From the NCBI RefSeq assembly GCF_030463535.1, contig NC_132883.1, positions 34,114,741-34,178,740 on the forward strand: DNA of 64,000 bases, in the 5' to 3' direction. Source of the stretch: Salminus brasiliensis (Eukaryota; Chordata; Actinopteri; Characiformes; Bryconidae). A program made the position numbers and the translations under genes. This document shows positions 1-11,700 of this stretch, in pieces. The notes under the pieces were generated by a model, which was not told where the DNA came from, searched no databases, and was given only the letters and a program-made list of their open reading frames with translations. Within the stretch, counting starts at the first letter, position 1; each line of letters starts with the position of its first letter.

Positions 1-894
1 AGAAGAGTGAGAGATTGAGAATAAAGAGAGTAAAGATTGATCATATTTGAGTCACACTCTCTACATGCAGCAGGGAGAGGAAGGAGGAGGGAGAGGAGCA
101 GGAGGGATGGTGGTGGGGCTGGGCAAATAAGACTGCATGTACCATAGTGATGCACTCAAATCTACTACAGTTCCCACAATACCATACAAATCTAACAGTT
201 TACAGCTTAAGGTGTCCAGGTGACACACATGTTTGTGTAGTACTATATCGCATTGCATTGCACGCACCGAACTCTGACCACTGTACCAAGGTTCAGTAAA
301 ATACACCTACTGTTGAACCCGTAATTACACAAGATAAAATACTGTAATTTAAAAAGCTGCAAATGTATCACTGATGGTTTACACGGTTCTTCTATGGATT
401 AATAGCGTGCACAGTTAACAACATTTACACAGTTAATACATGGATTATTAATGTGTAACTATACTGTCATTACAGATATGTAAAATCGAATGGGACTAGC
501 GTTTCATTATTCAGCTACTACTACTGCCAAGAAACTAATATGTAACCAGTGTTGTTTGAGAGGAAGCTGTTTGCTGAACCAGACAAGCTGTCCATCCTAG
601 TTAAAAACAATATCTGCATCAAAAGGAATATGAAGCTGTGTAAAATGACCAAAAAAGTAGAACAACAAAGCAAAGATCAACACAATAAAGCTGAATATCC
701 AAAACAGCACATTTACAGTAGATAGAATAGAAAGATTTTTTTATTTATATTGTCATTTCTGAGCATTTCTGTTTGGTTCATCCATCATGAAATAAACCAC
801 TTTTTGTGTGACAGCACCAATTATATTACTACATACCAGCAATATGTTTGCAATAAATCTGGATATTCAAATAGATATACAACTAACAATACCT
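1..894. other. no gene seen
   Basis: This is AT-rich sequence with only short chance ORFs. A GA-rich patch lies at 1-30 and a GGA-rich stretch at 72-118. No recognisable repeat or gene. Confidence 0.5.
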
Positions 895-895
895 A

Positions 896-1770
896 CAGTG
901 GGAAAAAAGTGAGAGAGGCCTGAAATTGACATCATAGGTGGACCTCAACTATGAGAGAACAAAATGAGAAAAAAAATCTGAAAATCACATTTTTAAAGAA
1001 TTTATTTGCAAATAATGGTGGAAAATAAGTATTTGGTCACCTACAAACAAGCAAGATTTTTGTCTGTCACAGACCTGTAACTTCTTCTTTAAGAGGCTTC
1101 TCTGTCCTCCACTCATTACCTGTATTAATGGCACCTGTTTGAACTCGTTAACAGTATAAAATTCACCTGCCCACAACCTCAAACAGTCACACTCCAAACT
1201 CCACTATGGTGAAGACCAAAGAGCTGTCGAAGGACACCAGAAACAAAATTGTAGACCTGCACCAACTGAATCTGCAATAGGCAAGCAGCTTGGTGTGAAG
1301 AAATCTACTGTGGAAGCAATAATCAGAAAATGGGAGACCTACAAGACCACTGCTAATCTCCCTCGATCAGCTCTGCGCAAGATCTCAGCCCGTGGGGTCA
1401 AAATTATCACAAGAACGGTAAGCAAAAATCCCAGAACCACATGGGGGGACCTAGTGAATGACCTGCAGAAAGCTGGGACCAACGTTACAAAGGCTACCGT
1501 CAGTAACACACTACCCCGCCAGGGACTCACATCTTGCAGTGCCAGACGTGTTCCCCTGCTTAAGCCAGTACATATCCGGGCGCGTCTGAAGTTTGCTAGA
1601 GAGCATTTGGATGTTCCAAAATGAATGAGATGAGATGAGTATTTGTTATTGACCAAATACTTATTTTCCACCATTATTGCAAATAAATTCTTTAAAAATC
1701 AGACAATGTGATTTTCTGATTTTTTTTTGGTCATTTTGTCTCTCATAGTTACAGGTCTGTGACATCTGCT
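896..1770 (+). mobile_element. Tc1-like transposon, internally deleted
   Basis: The left terminal region begins CAGTGGGAAAAAA after a TA. Inverted terminal sequence recurs at the right end: the ATGGTGGAAAATAAGTATTTGG block on the left has its complement at 1655-1676. The transposase start MVKTKELSKDTRNKIVDLHQ at 1206 is followed by a small deletion and frameshift. The frame resumes at 1295 as KSTVEAIIRKW through RRVPLLKPVHIRARLKFARE and stops at 1624. Only the N-terminal helix-turn-helix region remains; the whole DDE catalytic domain is missing. Confidence 0.85.
1295..1624 (+). pseudogene. Tc1-like transposase N-terminal fragment
   Basis: The 109-residue open remnant carries the DNA-binding region of a Tc1-family transposase (ARGVKIITRTVSKNPRTTWG, KATVSNTLPRQGL). 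It ends abruptly at LDVPK, where the right terminal repeat begins. It cannot catalyse transposition. Confidence 0.85.
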
Positions 1771-2585
1771 ACAAATACAAAAGTAATGCCTGTTCTGACT
1801 GAAGGGTTAGTTGTAACAGTTGCCACAAATCCTGTTAACCTGAAAAATACATCAAAAATAAATGTATGCATCCAAATAAATATAATTATAGAATTCACTC
1901 ACACTTAATACTTAATATAAGATATTAAATGGTTGTCATGTAGTATCATTTTGAAACATGTAAACAACTCTGATAGTTAAGCACTCAACTTTCAGTGAGG
2001 TGCACTCCTTTTCAGTGAGCACGGCAACTTGACACTTAAACTATATATGCACCATCACAGTAGCTAAAGAGCTCCCCCTAACACTGATACAGCAGGCACT
2101 TGGTATTGCATGTGCAGCATATAGTTATTCATCTCATTTCAGTGATGGGGTTCTATGCTGCAAAATTTATAGCAACATAGAGATATCATGGAATTTCTTG
2201 GGATAAATGAACCCTTGAAACATAAATATGGCATAGTTCCCAGCTTGCCAATAAATATCTCAAAATGATGCAAGTTTGATATAATTGCTTACAGCGAGTT
2301 TCACTATACAGCCTTATCAGCCAGAATGACTTGAGACATATTGAGTATGTAGGCCTCCTTCTCATTTTCCTGCCAGATGACAGCTCTAATCATGAGCTAG
2401 TATTTCCATACATTCCTTTCAAACTGAGTTGCTCAGACCTAAACAGTGTATGAACGCTATCATTTGCTTGTTTAGTGCAAGCTACTAATGCTAATACAAT
2501 CTCCCAAACGTGCATAGACCATTGACTTATAATCCGGTCCATAGGTATCATAAATTTCATAAAATAGTGGCACAATTTCTGTCAT
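1771..2585. other. no gene seen
   Basis: AT-rich unique-looking sequence; only chance ORFs below 65 codons. Confidence 0.45.
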
Positions 2586-2589
2586 TCAT

Positions 2590-2885
2590 TCTGTGATGCA
2601 TCAACCTATTGGTTTTGCAGCATTTGACCAAATCTGAGCAGAAAGTAACACCTCTAAATGAATCCTGCTACTTCTGTCAGCAGTCACATCATCCATGACT
2701 ACACCAGTGATCCAGTTCCATTGGCAGACATACATGTCTATGTAATGCCAAGTCTTCTGCCATGTTTGACAGACAATGTGGTGTTGCTTTAGATCAAGAA
2801 CCTTTCCATTTCTTCTCCAACCAAGTTTATCTTGGTTTCATCTGTCCAATCTTGTTCCAGAACTAATTGAAGAGGGGTGTTGCAA
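2590..2885 (-). mobile_element. Tc1/mariner transposase relic (short)
   Basis: Phrases such as CCAGTTCCATTGGCAGACAT, CCATGTTTGACAGACAATGT and TTTCATCTGTCCAATCTTG resemble the antisense of a common fish Tc1-like transposase. No open frame is left. Recognition is by remembered sequence style only. Confidence 0.5.
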
Positions 2886-5185
2886 GGCAAAATTACATAT
2901 TTCAGATCGCTCACTATTTTAACATTATGAACATTACATATAAATAGTCAGAAAACACACTGATCTAAATATATAAATAGTCAGATCCCTGTTGGTTTTT
3001 GGAAATAATTAAAATGACTGTTTTTTGTGTTGTAGACATTGTGACCCCTGATTCCTATTACCACTATTGTAGAGAAATCTGCTGAATGAACCATTTCACT
3101 TCAGATCACTCTTAATTACTTGAAATATTACTTGTGATGAAATTGTCATGGTTACATACCATGACGAGTACATCTCAGTATTAACGTGGAAAAGATGATA
3201 AAATATTAATGGTTACAATGACACTAACATATTCCATGAAACACGAGATGTTTTTAGACAACTGTGTGTTTATCATCCCTTGAAGACCTTTTGAGGTTTT
3301 GAAATAGTGTAATGGGGATGAAGGGATAGTATGATATTAGTCTGAACAAGAGATTAAAATAGCACTAAAAATAGTAATGGTAAGAAAATAGTAATATTTT
3401 GTAGTGATGACTATGACGAAGATGAAGCAAAATAAACCATGCAGTAAGGCTTGGAGAGAGAAGATATTTGTGAGAATGGACTGTTTGAGAAAGCACTCTG
3501 TGCTGCTTCCCCTAACCTTAATGAGTTGAGTGGAATGCTGCGGTTCGGACGTGTGTGGTCATCATTCTGGTATCATTCCCGCTCCATCTTGACAGCAGCC
3601 CACGGAACAAACCTAGGGGCCATGATGTCATGATGCTGTTGGTAACCACGGCGCCGTAGAGGCCCCAGGCATGACCTTCTGATGACCGCCTTGTTCCCAA
3701 TCCCCACTAAAACCGCTCAAGCTTTTACGCATTCCAGTTTCATTCAATGTAACAATATTTGGGATACAATCTTTAAATGATGTCATAACCCTTCCTCACC
3801 TCTGAAGTACTGAAGTAGAACGCTATTCATTTGTCCACAAATAATCTGAAACTTCTTTCAACACGATAATTGAAATCAAATCATGGAGAACACAAGGAAA
3901 ATGAGAAGAATTTTGAAACTTATGTGGCTTTAACAGGCTTAGTGCAGTTGTACTTATTGGGCCGAGTATCTTTTTTATAATCTGTTTCTCTTCTTTTCTC
4001 GCAAGTTTTACACCACAACTATTCAAATTGTAGTGGTTCACTGAAACAGACAAATAGAAGAAATGGTTCAGTGTTCTTGTTCTTTTACTATCTGAGGTAC
4101 TCAGGCTTGTGCTGTTGGAATTCATTGTCCTCAAGCTGATTTGTGATTCTTATTTTATAATATTTACAAAACAATTTCTGCTTTTATTTGAAAAATAAAA
4201 GAGTTCAAAGTTATCCTTTAGTTAGCACTGAGGTTAGGTTTGGTAGTGAAATATGTGTATTGTGGAAAATGTGTGGTATTGTCTATGGAACACAAAGGAA
4301 CATGGAAATACCCCACAAAGCCAGGAATACAAACTTGTGTGTGTGTGCGTGTGTTTATGCTCTGTTTTCAGTTCTGCATAATTTGCCCTGAAAACACAGT
4401 TGCACTCCTTGGTTCTGGCTTATCTGTATGACTCAGAGAAACAATCACCCCTGCCAGAAATAAAACCGCCAATGTTTCCACCAATCACATTCACAGTATA
4501 ATTAGGGATGCCAATGTTATAACAAATCACAGCCCTTGTTTTAAGATATTTTGACAATCAGACTCTAAAGCATCAAAAACCTACAGGGTAAAGGCTTTTG
4601 AAATTCTCTAGTCATTCACTTGCAATATACTGTTGGCCATGGGAATGTGCACAATGTACGTGTCCATATGTGGTTGGATGGTTTTGTGGCCTTTTCGCCT
4701 TTGTGCGCAGAAGAGGCTGCCCGGAAGAAACGAACCAACAAGCGAACACACTTGCCTTTCAAATTCCCACTGGCATTGAAATCAACTTTTTGAAATATTT
4801 AGCATGAAAGATTCACTTCCGAAAATTGAGTATCAGTTCCAGTGTTGGCCCCCGTCTTAAAGCGCTCACTGCCAAGCGCAGATCAGTCCACCAAAACATC
4901 CTCAAGTCCATTAGGGTGTGATAAATGAGAGGCCTCTGGGATGAAAGACAAGGAAATGAGAGAGAAAAAGAAAATAAAAAGAGGGGGTGGGTGGAATTAC
5001 TCGATATTACAGCTTAAGAGCTTCAGTAGCCTAGCCGTGCGTTCTTTAGTGTCACTACTAAAAATATCAATTTTCAATTACCCCCATTTGGAGTGGAAAC
5101 AAGCAATTATTACCATGTGGACTTTTATAGTGGAAAGTAATGCACTGAATTTACTAGTTCAAATGTGTATGTCATGTAGGAGCAG
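2886..5185. other. no gene seen
   Basis: AT-rich intergenic sequence. Small ORFs (for example 4941-5318 on the plus strand, 125 codons) have no recognisable domain and low-complexity composition. Confidence 0.4.
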
Positions 5186-5189
5186 CACA

Positions 5190-5815
5190 AATTACTCACT
5201 TCTGACTTCAAATATAGTTACTCAATTTAGGCATGCATTTGGAAGAATTATTTACTTTTGGTTTCATTTTGGCAATAAGTATTTCTGCAATAATCATTTG
5301 CATTTTGTTAATATTTAGATATAGGTACTTAGTTTAGTACTTTTTGTACTTTTGGCAATCAGTATGTACTGCTGGCTCACATTTAGATATAGTTGCTGAC
5401 TTTTGGCAAAAGTGAATTATGTCTTTCTTTTCCCATTTTTTTATTTTGGCAATAATTACTTACTTGTCCCTTACATTTAGCTGTAGCTACTTAAGTTTAG
5501 CAACAATGACTTACTTTTGCAGTAAGTACTTACTTTGAATATGTTTGACTAATTACTTTTGGCAGTAATAATTACTAACTATTACTAACTAGTACTAACT
5601 ATTTACTCTATACTTACTTTTTGCAATAGTTGCTCTTGGTTACCATTTTAAAGACATTGGATGTATGGGTTTTTTAAATAAAAGTGATTTCATGTCAATG
5701 AAATATTTATTTTCTGTTCATATTGGCAGTATTTACTTACTTTTACAATAAGTACTTACTATTTGCAATAACTACTTACATTTCACAATAAGTACTTATT
5801 TTTTACAACTTTTAA
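5190..5815. repeat. degenerate short-period repeat (TTTTGGCAATAAGTACTTAC-like unit)
   Basis: Words such as CTTTTGGCA, CAATAAGTA and TACTTACTTT recur many times at irregular spacing of roughly 20-60 bases. The array looks like a decayed minisatellite rather than a transposon; there is no terminal repeat and no ORF. Confidence 0.6.
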
Positions 5816-6187
5816 CAAAAAATATTTTATTCACATGGAATGATAAACATATGTGAAGCAAATCAATTCAAATAAATAACACATTTATCCATGTATCCTG
5901 TTGATTACTGCTGCTCATTTCAAGTAATCCCACTTTCTTAAAACACATGTTAAAAACAGCAACCAAAAATGTGCTGTCTTTATCGGGATATGCTAGATGT
6001 TGCTTTTAACTTCTGTATTTTAAGAATGTTGCATTATTTCCCTCATGCTCCTCTACCTGTGCTGCTCTGGCTTCATAGTATCTGGTTGCTTCTACTGTGT
6101 GTCAAACCAGAACTAGGGTCCATTCACCCAAACCAAGAAGTTCACTGAAATGAAAGAGAAGCACATTAATATAAAAACACACAGCAA

Positions 6188-6222
6188 ACCCCCCCCCCCC
6201 CCCACACACACACACACACACA
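6188..6222. repeat. poly(C) followed by (CA)n
   Basis: About 15 C directly followed by about ten CA units. Confidence 0.95.
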
Positions 6223-8210
6223 CCATCCCTAAACCCCTTTGTTGAAACCACAATACAAGATCATTGGCGTGTCAAGCAGCAAATGATGTCCCTCTTGCAG
6301 GATGTTTTCTCTTTCGGCTCTGCTGGCCCAATCCCTTGGTGGGACCCAAGACAACGGAGAAAAGCCATTTTGTGGTGGACCACTGGACAAAATGCTTCCC
6401 CCCTCAATTCAGCCGACTCTGTCACCATGGAGACACCACAACGACAGCTGGCGCGAGAGATGGAATGGAAAGGCGCGCAACGAGTCAATGCAGCAGAAAG
6501 GAACTGGATGGGAACATGATGTGGTCCATTATAAAAGAGCGAGAAGAAAGATCAGGCATGGCAGATCCTCATCTGTCAACTTCAGAAGCTGAGCACAGTG
6601 ATGAGAAGGGACTCTTCAGACCACAAATGAGCCTTTCAATCAGTCGGGAGAAAAATTACATGGTGTAACACCATGCTGATGGAAAATGGGGAAACATCAA
6701 AGTGTTGATAAAAGAGGAAGCTTTAAGAGCATTTGTCGTAAGGCTGCAATTCAGCTAATACACTGAAATCAAACATGACCCTGTAAAACAGTTTGTGATG
6801 TTCAGCAGAAATCAGTAAATGTTTGCATAGCACATTTTTACAAAACTGCACACACTGTGAAAAATGGTTTGCCCAACAAAACATCATGTGGTAGCAAGCG
6901 ATTTGACTGCTTTAAAAAAAAAACAATTGTTGTTGGTATTTATTGGAGTTAAATAACTAAGTGAAATTGATTGACACCGCAAGAAGGATTTCTCTTTTCA
7001 CAGTGTACAACAGCAGATGTGTGGATCGTGTTACAATGTTTGCAAGGTTATAGCATGTCAAATCTAATCTGAATCACATTTAGACACATCTTTGCCAAAG
7101 TGTTTACACTAGAATCCTAATGAAACCAGTATTATATTTATACAAAATCCCATTTTTCTGGAACTTTAATGCTAGTTACCACATAACATCAGGGAAAAAC
7201 ATCACTCTGCGATTAGGAAAATGCATGTTATTAAATGTAATTATTTCAACAACTAAGTGTCTTTTTGCCTATTAAACACAATATAACAATAGAATAATTA
7301 CTGAAGAACACAGATTTGATTGCTGACTTCTCTGTGAATTCCAGTCACTGTATGGATGTTCCACCAGCAGCTCACCTGACTTACTTTTAAAGAAGGACTG
7401 ATTAGATAAACAAGGCGTTGGGTGGTAACTGTAAATATTCAGCTTCCTAAGGAATGCGATGAAAATGGGTATCACACTTAGCCCATATAAATCACAATGT
7501 ACTGTTTATCTGTCTATTTGTATGTATTGTAGTAAATGCCTACTGCCTACATAACCAAATCTATATATCATTTTCTCAGAGGCCTAAACCCTGTGCACAA
7601 TACTGTGTATTATTTTGGGTGCAAATCCCAGAATTTGTAGACTGATTATAAAGATAGAACCTGCTCTGCTTGACCTCTTAATTCTGTTTGGACTTTATAA
7701 CCTCACCCTTACCCCCTCCCTGCACTTTTTGTCAGTAACAACGGGAGAATTTGGTCATCTACAGATAGTACAGCTGAAGGTCTCTGTGAAATACGGCTCT
7801 TCATTTCTGCTCTTCACACACACAGAATAAGAAAATTGCTCCCTCTACATAGGTCACGTCTGTCTGTCTCGCGCCATCCTAATGGACTACAGATGTGCAT
7901 AGAGCCACTTCTCATGCACATTGAGAGAAAGCCCCAGTATTTGATCAAATATGGCACACAGTCACAGTATACGCACACAAAACCAGACCCCACGCACTCA
8001 CCCAGTGATTGCTAATCTTCACAGAACGTTTTTTTTAAGGATCATTTTATTTCAAAAAGTACACAAACAGGACTAATTTCTCTCATTATAAGGCAAAGCT
8101 CATACACAACAACCACTCACATTTGTAGACTTAAAAGTCCATTATCACAGTTGTATGGTTACCACTTGCAAATGATAAATAAAACCTTCTCTTTTTTAAT
8201 GTATGATATG

Positions 8211-8212
<2 letters not shown>

Positions 8213-8276
<64 letters not shown>
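8213..8276. repeat. (TA)n microsatellite
   Basis: About 32 uninterrupted TA units. Confidence 0.97.
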
Positions 8277-8281
<5 letters not shown>

Positions 8282-8508
8282 TAACTTATTGATTTATTTC
8301 ATCTGTTTATTAATTCATCTTTCTGAGACTCACGATTAACAAACACAGCAGTAATACTCCAGTCATCATTATATTCATTATTCATTTAAATGCTCTTTTT
8401 TCATAAATGTCCATGTAAAATGTCTACGAAATAAAAAAGGGGGAAAAAAATAAATAAGAAGTGATCCCCACATCGCCGTGGGGCTGTGCCTTTTTTCCGG
8501 GTGATTTC

Positions 8509-8643
8509 TTTATTAATCGCTTATGTTAACTTACTTTGCTCAGTGTCAGGGGTTGTTGTTTTTTTTTTCATCGCTTTTGCATGCCGAGCCAAGTCGAGCG
8601 AGACCGAGCTAAGCCGGGGATTTTAGGGCGGAGCCAGTTCTCG
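8509..8643 (-). other. cacna2d3: cacna2d3 3' UTR (probable) with poly(A) signal
   Basis: Reading the minus strand from the stop, an AATAAA lies at 8514-8509, about 130 bases past TGA. Further AATAAA-like hexamers occur near 8299-8294 and in 8050-8060, so longer 3' UTRs are possible. The first 60 bases are unusually GC-rich with repeated CGAGC words. Confidence 0.5.
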
Positions 8644-8736
8644 TCACCTGGGAAACAGTGCAACCAAGATAGCCAAGAACGTTGCAGTAAGTGATGGTGT
8701 CAGACCTAATGCACGTCCACATTCCATAGAGTTCTC
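8644..8736 (-). CDS. cacna2d3: cacna2d3 last coding exon with GPI-anchor signal
   Basis: The acceptor is TTTTGCCCACAG. It encodes ENSMECGRALGLTPSLTATF then LAILVALFPR and TGA. The layout Cys-Gly, short spacer, hydrophobic run of about 14 residues and very short tail is that of a GPI-attachment signal, as known for alpha2delta proteins. Mammalian alpha2delta-3 has ECGGA where this reads ECGRA, so the modified residue may be the single Gly or a neighbour. Confidence 0.93.
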   Translation of the reverse strand, partial: ENSMECGRALGLTPSLTATFLAILVALFPR

Positions 8737-11700
8737 CTGTGGGCAAAAGAGAACAATAAAACAGATGAAATGAACTGATCATTATAAATACAGTAGTGCT
8801 CTAAATACAGTTCTAAACATGTTTTAAATTTGAATCTAAAAGACATGAATTCATAATTAATGTTTCATTTTTGCTATTTTTTTTCCTAAATGTTCAGTAT
8901 TTTCATATTAGGGGAGAGTGGGGCACAAAGTAACACAGGGTAAAAGTGCAATGTGGTCTTTTATATGTAGTCAAGTAGAATATGCTTATGGACAGGTATT
9001 TCTTCAACTTCTTTACCTGTAATTAAATCTTGACTTACTTATTATTTTTTTTATAAACTTAAGTTTTGATGTAACCCCTAAAACAGCCTAGGGCCTGCTG
9101 ACGGGCCAAAAGTGTTCTTGTAGTACAAAAGAACAGACCCACCAGTTTGTACAGAAGTCCCTGTAGTTACTGAATAATACGCCGTAGTGTGTAATAAGCC
9201 TTTCTGTGTTAAGGTGTTAGGTCACCTTCTAGGTGCCTGAAACGCTGTATTACTTTAAAGCACTTTAAAACTACTCACTGTGAGAACAAGCCAAGCTAAA
9301 GTACAGACTCCACATGAATAAAAAAAAAAAGGGTTACATCGTTATAAATTTCATCACAAATTTACTACAGTTCTCATAATTTATATGCAGTTGTATGAAA
9401 AGGTTTGAAAAAAATAAGATGCTGATTTTCTATGTGTAAATAACTTTCTTATGTACATTCTAAAGCATAATTACGGTTTAGAAGCTTAATTGAACATATT
9501 GACAAAGAACATAAAATGGCCTGAGAATACAAATAATGGCACTTTTAAATTGCATTTATTTATCTTTTTCAAATAAATAGAGTGTGCACTTTAAAACATA
9601 CAGGATATTTAAATATTTAAGTTCATGTCCTGTAGAAGATTTATTTAATTGTTAAATCGAATGTCATTTGTCCAGCGGCACAACGACTTTTGTATACTGT
9701 ATATATAAAAAACATTATAAATATTTATATTTAAATAAACATTATAAATATATAATGCATTGCTGATAAACAGTTGGTGCTGGAAGCAAAGTTTGTATTC
9801 TCATCTGTAGCAGAGATGTAGAGGCTGCTTGTGTAAAACTATTATTAATATAATAAAAAATTATGGAACAAAAATAAAACAACTAATTTGTGCCCCGCTC
9901 TTTCCTACACACTGACACTGCATTTTATTAAAAAACATAGGTGAAAAAAATCAAGTTCTCAAACTGATCCTCAGGCCTCCCAGACGGTCCACATTTTTTG
10001 CTCGAACCATACGTGTTCGTGAGTTGTGCTAGAGCACAAATCCGTCGGGCCTGAGGACCGGTTTGAGTTCTCTGTTGTTCTTTTGAGCTTTTCGAGGTAC
10101 CTCGGGATGGAAGGGGTGGCATGTTTCTGGACGCCTCCTGTCTTTCTGCAGCTTCAACCGCTCACATTTCAGAGATTCATTATGTGCAGCGAGGTTAAGC
10201 AAAACACACATGTAGCTGACACAGAGAAATCTAAAAACCTAGTCCACCAGCTTGCATAACTGAAGGAAAGCAGTTGCTGGTGCGCTAGGATGTGTGCAAA
10301 CCCTGCAATTGTAATATGACAGCTTGTTTGTGAAGTTAGACAACACTAAAGTAATTTAATGCTACTCAGATCCTAAATCAGCTAGAACTGCACTTGCGTA
10401 TTTATCATTCGCTGGGTCTTCGAATGACACACTCAGGCATGCGTCTGCAGAGCTGACGAAGAGCAGCTTCAGAAAACGATGCTGTCAGGCTTTGAGCATC
10501 AGAAACAGACCGGACCCAAATGAAGCCACCCATTTGAGCTTTTTTTGTCAAGAGAACGTCTGGTGTTGATCACTGGTCCATTCCAGGCCATTGTGAAACG
10601 CAACATCTGTTGGTGTTTCGCTTCGAGAAAGAGAGAGAAAGAGAGAGTGAGAAAGAGGAAGAAAAAGAGAGAGAGAGAGAGAGAGAGTGCATTGTATTCA
10701 AAAAACCTCAGCGTCTTCAATGATGGAAATCCATGGATTTCAGCACAAACATGTCGCATGCTTTTCATCTCCATGCATACAAAAAGGCCAAATAAACTCT
10801 CCCCAAAGAAAAGAAGCCGCAAATTAAAATCCTACCTATTTTTTCTCCCTTAACCCTCAGCATATTGTTCTCTTTTATGGGTCAGATGAAATACATCAAT
10901 TTTAACGAGCATAATAGGATTGGCACCCCGGAAATTTATGGGACAGTTATGTGTATTAAATTAATACATGAAAGAACACCACACTGTAGCAGTGTTCTGG
11001 ATCCTATTTAGTTTGTAAGTTTTTTGTGCTTTTTTTTGTTTTGCTGATCATGTATAAGAGGTAAACCAAACAAACCAAGACAGAGAAAAACAGACCTTGG
11101 AGCAGCTCATGTTGGAACAATAAGGGCTATAATGAGAACCTGCCCATCCCTGCCGACAGTTGGCAGGCTGGGAATTCAAAGAGCCGACATTACGGTTTTA
11201 TTACTAATGTTGTTTGGTGGCAAACTTAAACTTGCTGCTGGTAAATTAACTGATAAACACCATGCCCAGGCAGGACGGATCCTCCGACTCAAATTATATA
11301 ATGTTATAAAAACGAATCTAGAAGAATTTGTCACATTATGCATCAAATAAACCCTTTCGAGAAAGCACAAAGACAAAATTAGTGAACAACTTAACCTCAG
11401 AACCACCAAGTTGTGGATACCGGCTTATTTTCCCTTTGTTATAGCTTACGAACAACTCCTCCAGTGTGCACTGCTTGTAGTGCATGTAGTTATTGATTAG
11501 TAATCTTTAGGGTATAATAACAGTCACAGAGCATAAGGGGTTTTAAATCTCTTCTGATTATACTGAAAGCCCAATACCTTTTTTAGTACTGCAATTTGGC
11601 AAACAATTCAGTACAATAACTGTCAATACTTCCAATACTTTCATTTTTTATAAAAAAAAATCTAGCACATGCTCGATGCTGTGTTGTCTGCATTTAAAGA

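Larger units (their letters stand above)
5816..8508. other. intergenic region downstream of cacna2d3, no gene seen
   Basis: It holds a C-run plus (CA)n at 6188-6222, a moderately GC-rich patch at 6254-6660 open in three forward frames but without a recognisable domain, and a long (TA)n at 8213-8276. Alternative cacna2d3 poly(A) sites may fall in the last 500 bases. Confidence 0.45.

Noticed and set aside
4941..5318. A 125-codon plus-strand ORF.
   Set aside because: Low-complexity AT-rich composition, no domain, and it runs into the degenerate repeat.
10029..10100. Open extension of the cacna2d3 penultimate exon to a stop at 10029 as the main C-terminus.
   Set aside because: It lacks the GPI signal. 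The in-phase exon at 8736-8644 supplies the conserved EN..ECG and hydrophobic tail. Kept only as a possible retained-intron form.
10101..10226. Use of the AG near 10216 as a normal acceptor for the NESLKCERL exon.
   Set aside because: It would insert an extra unconserved YMCVLLNLAAH-like peptide. The AT-AC junction restores the family sequence exactly and is supported at both ends.
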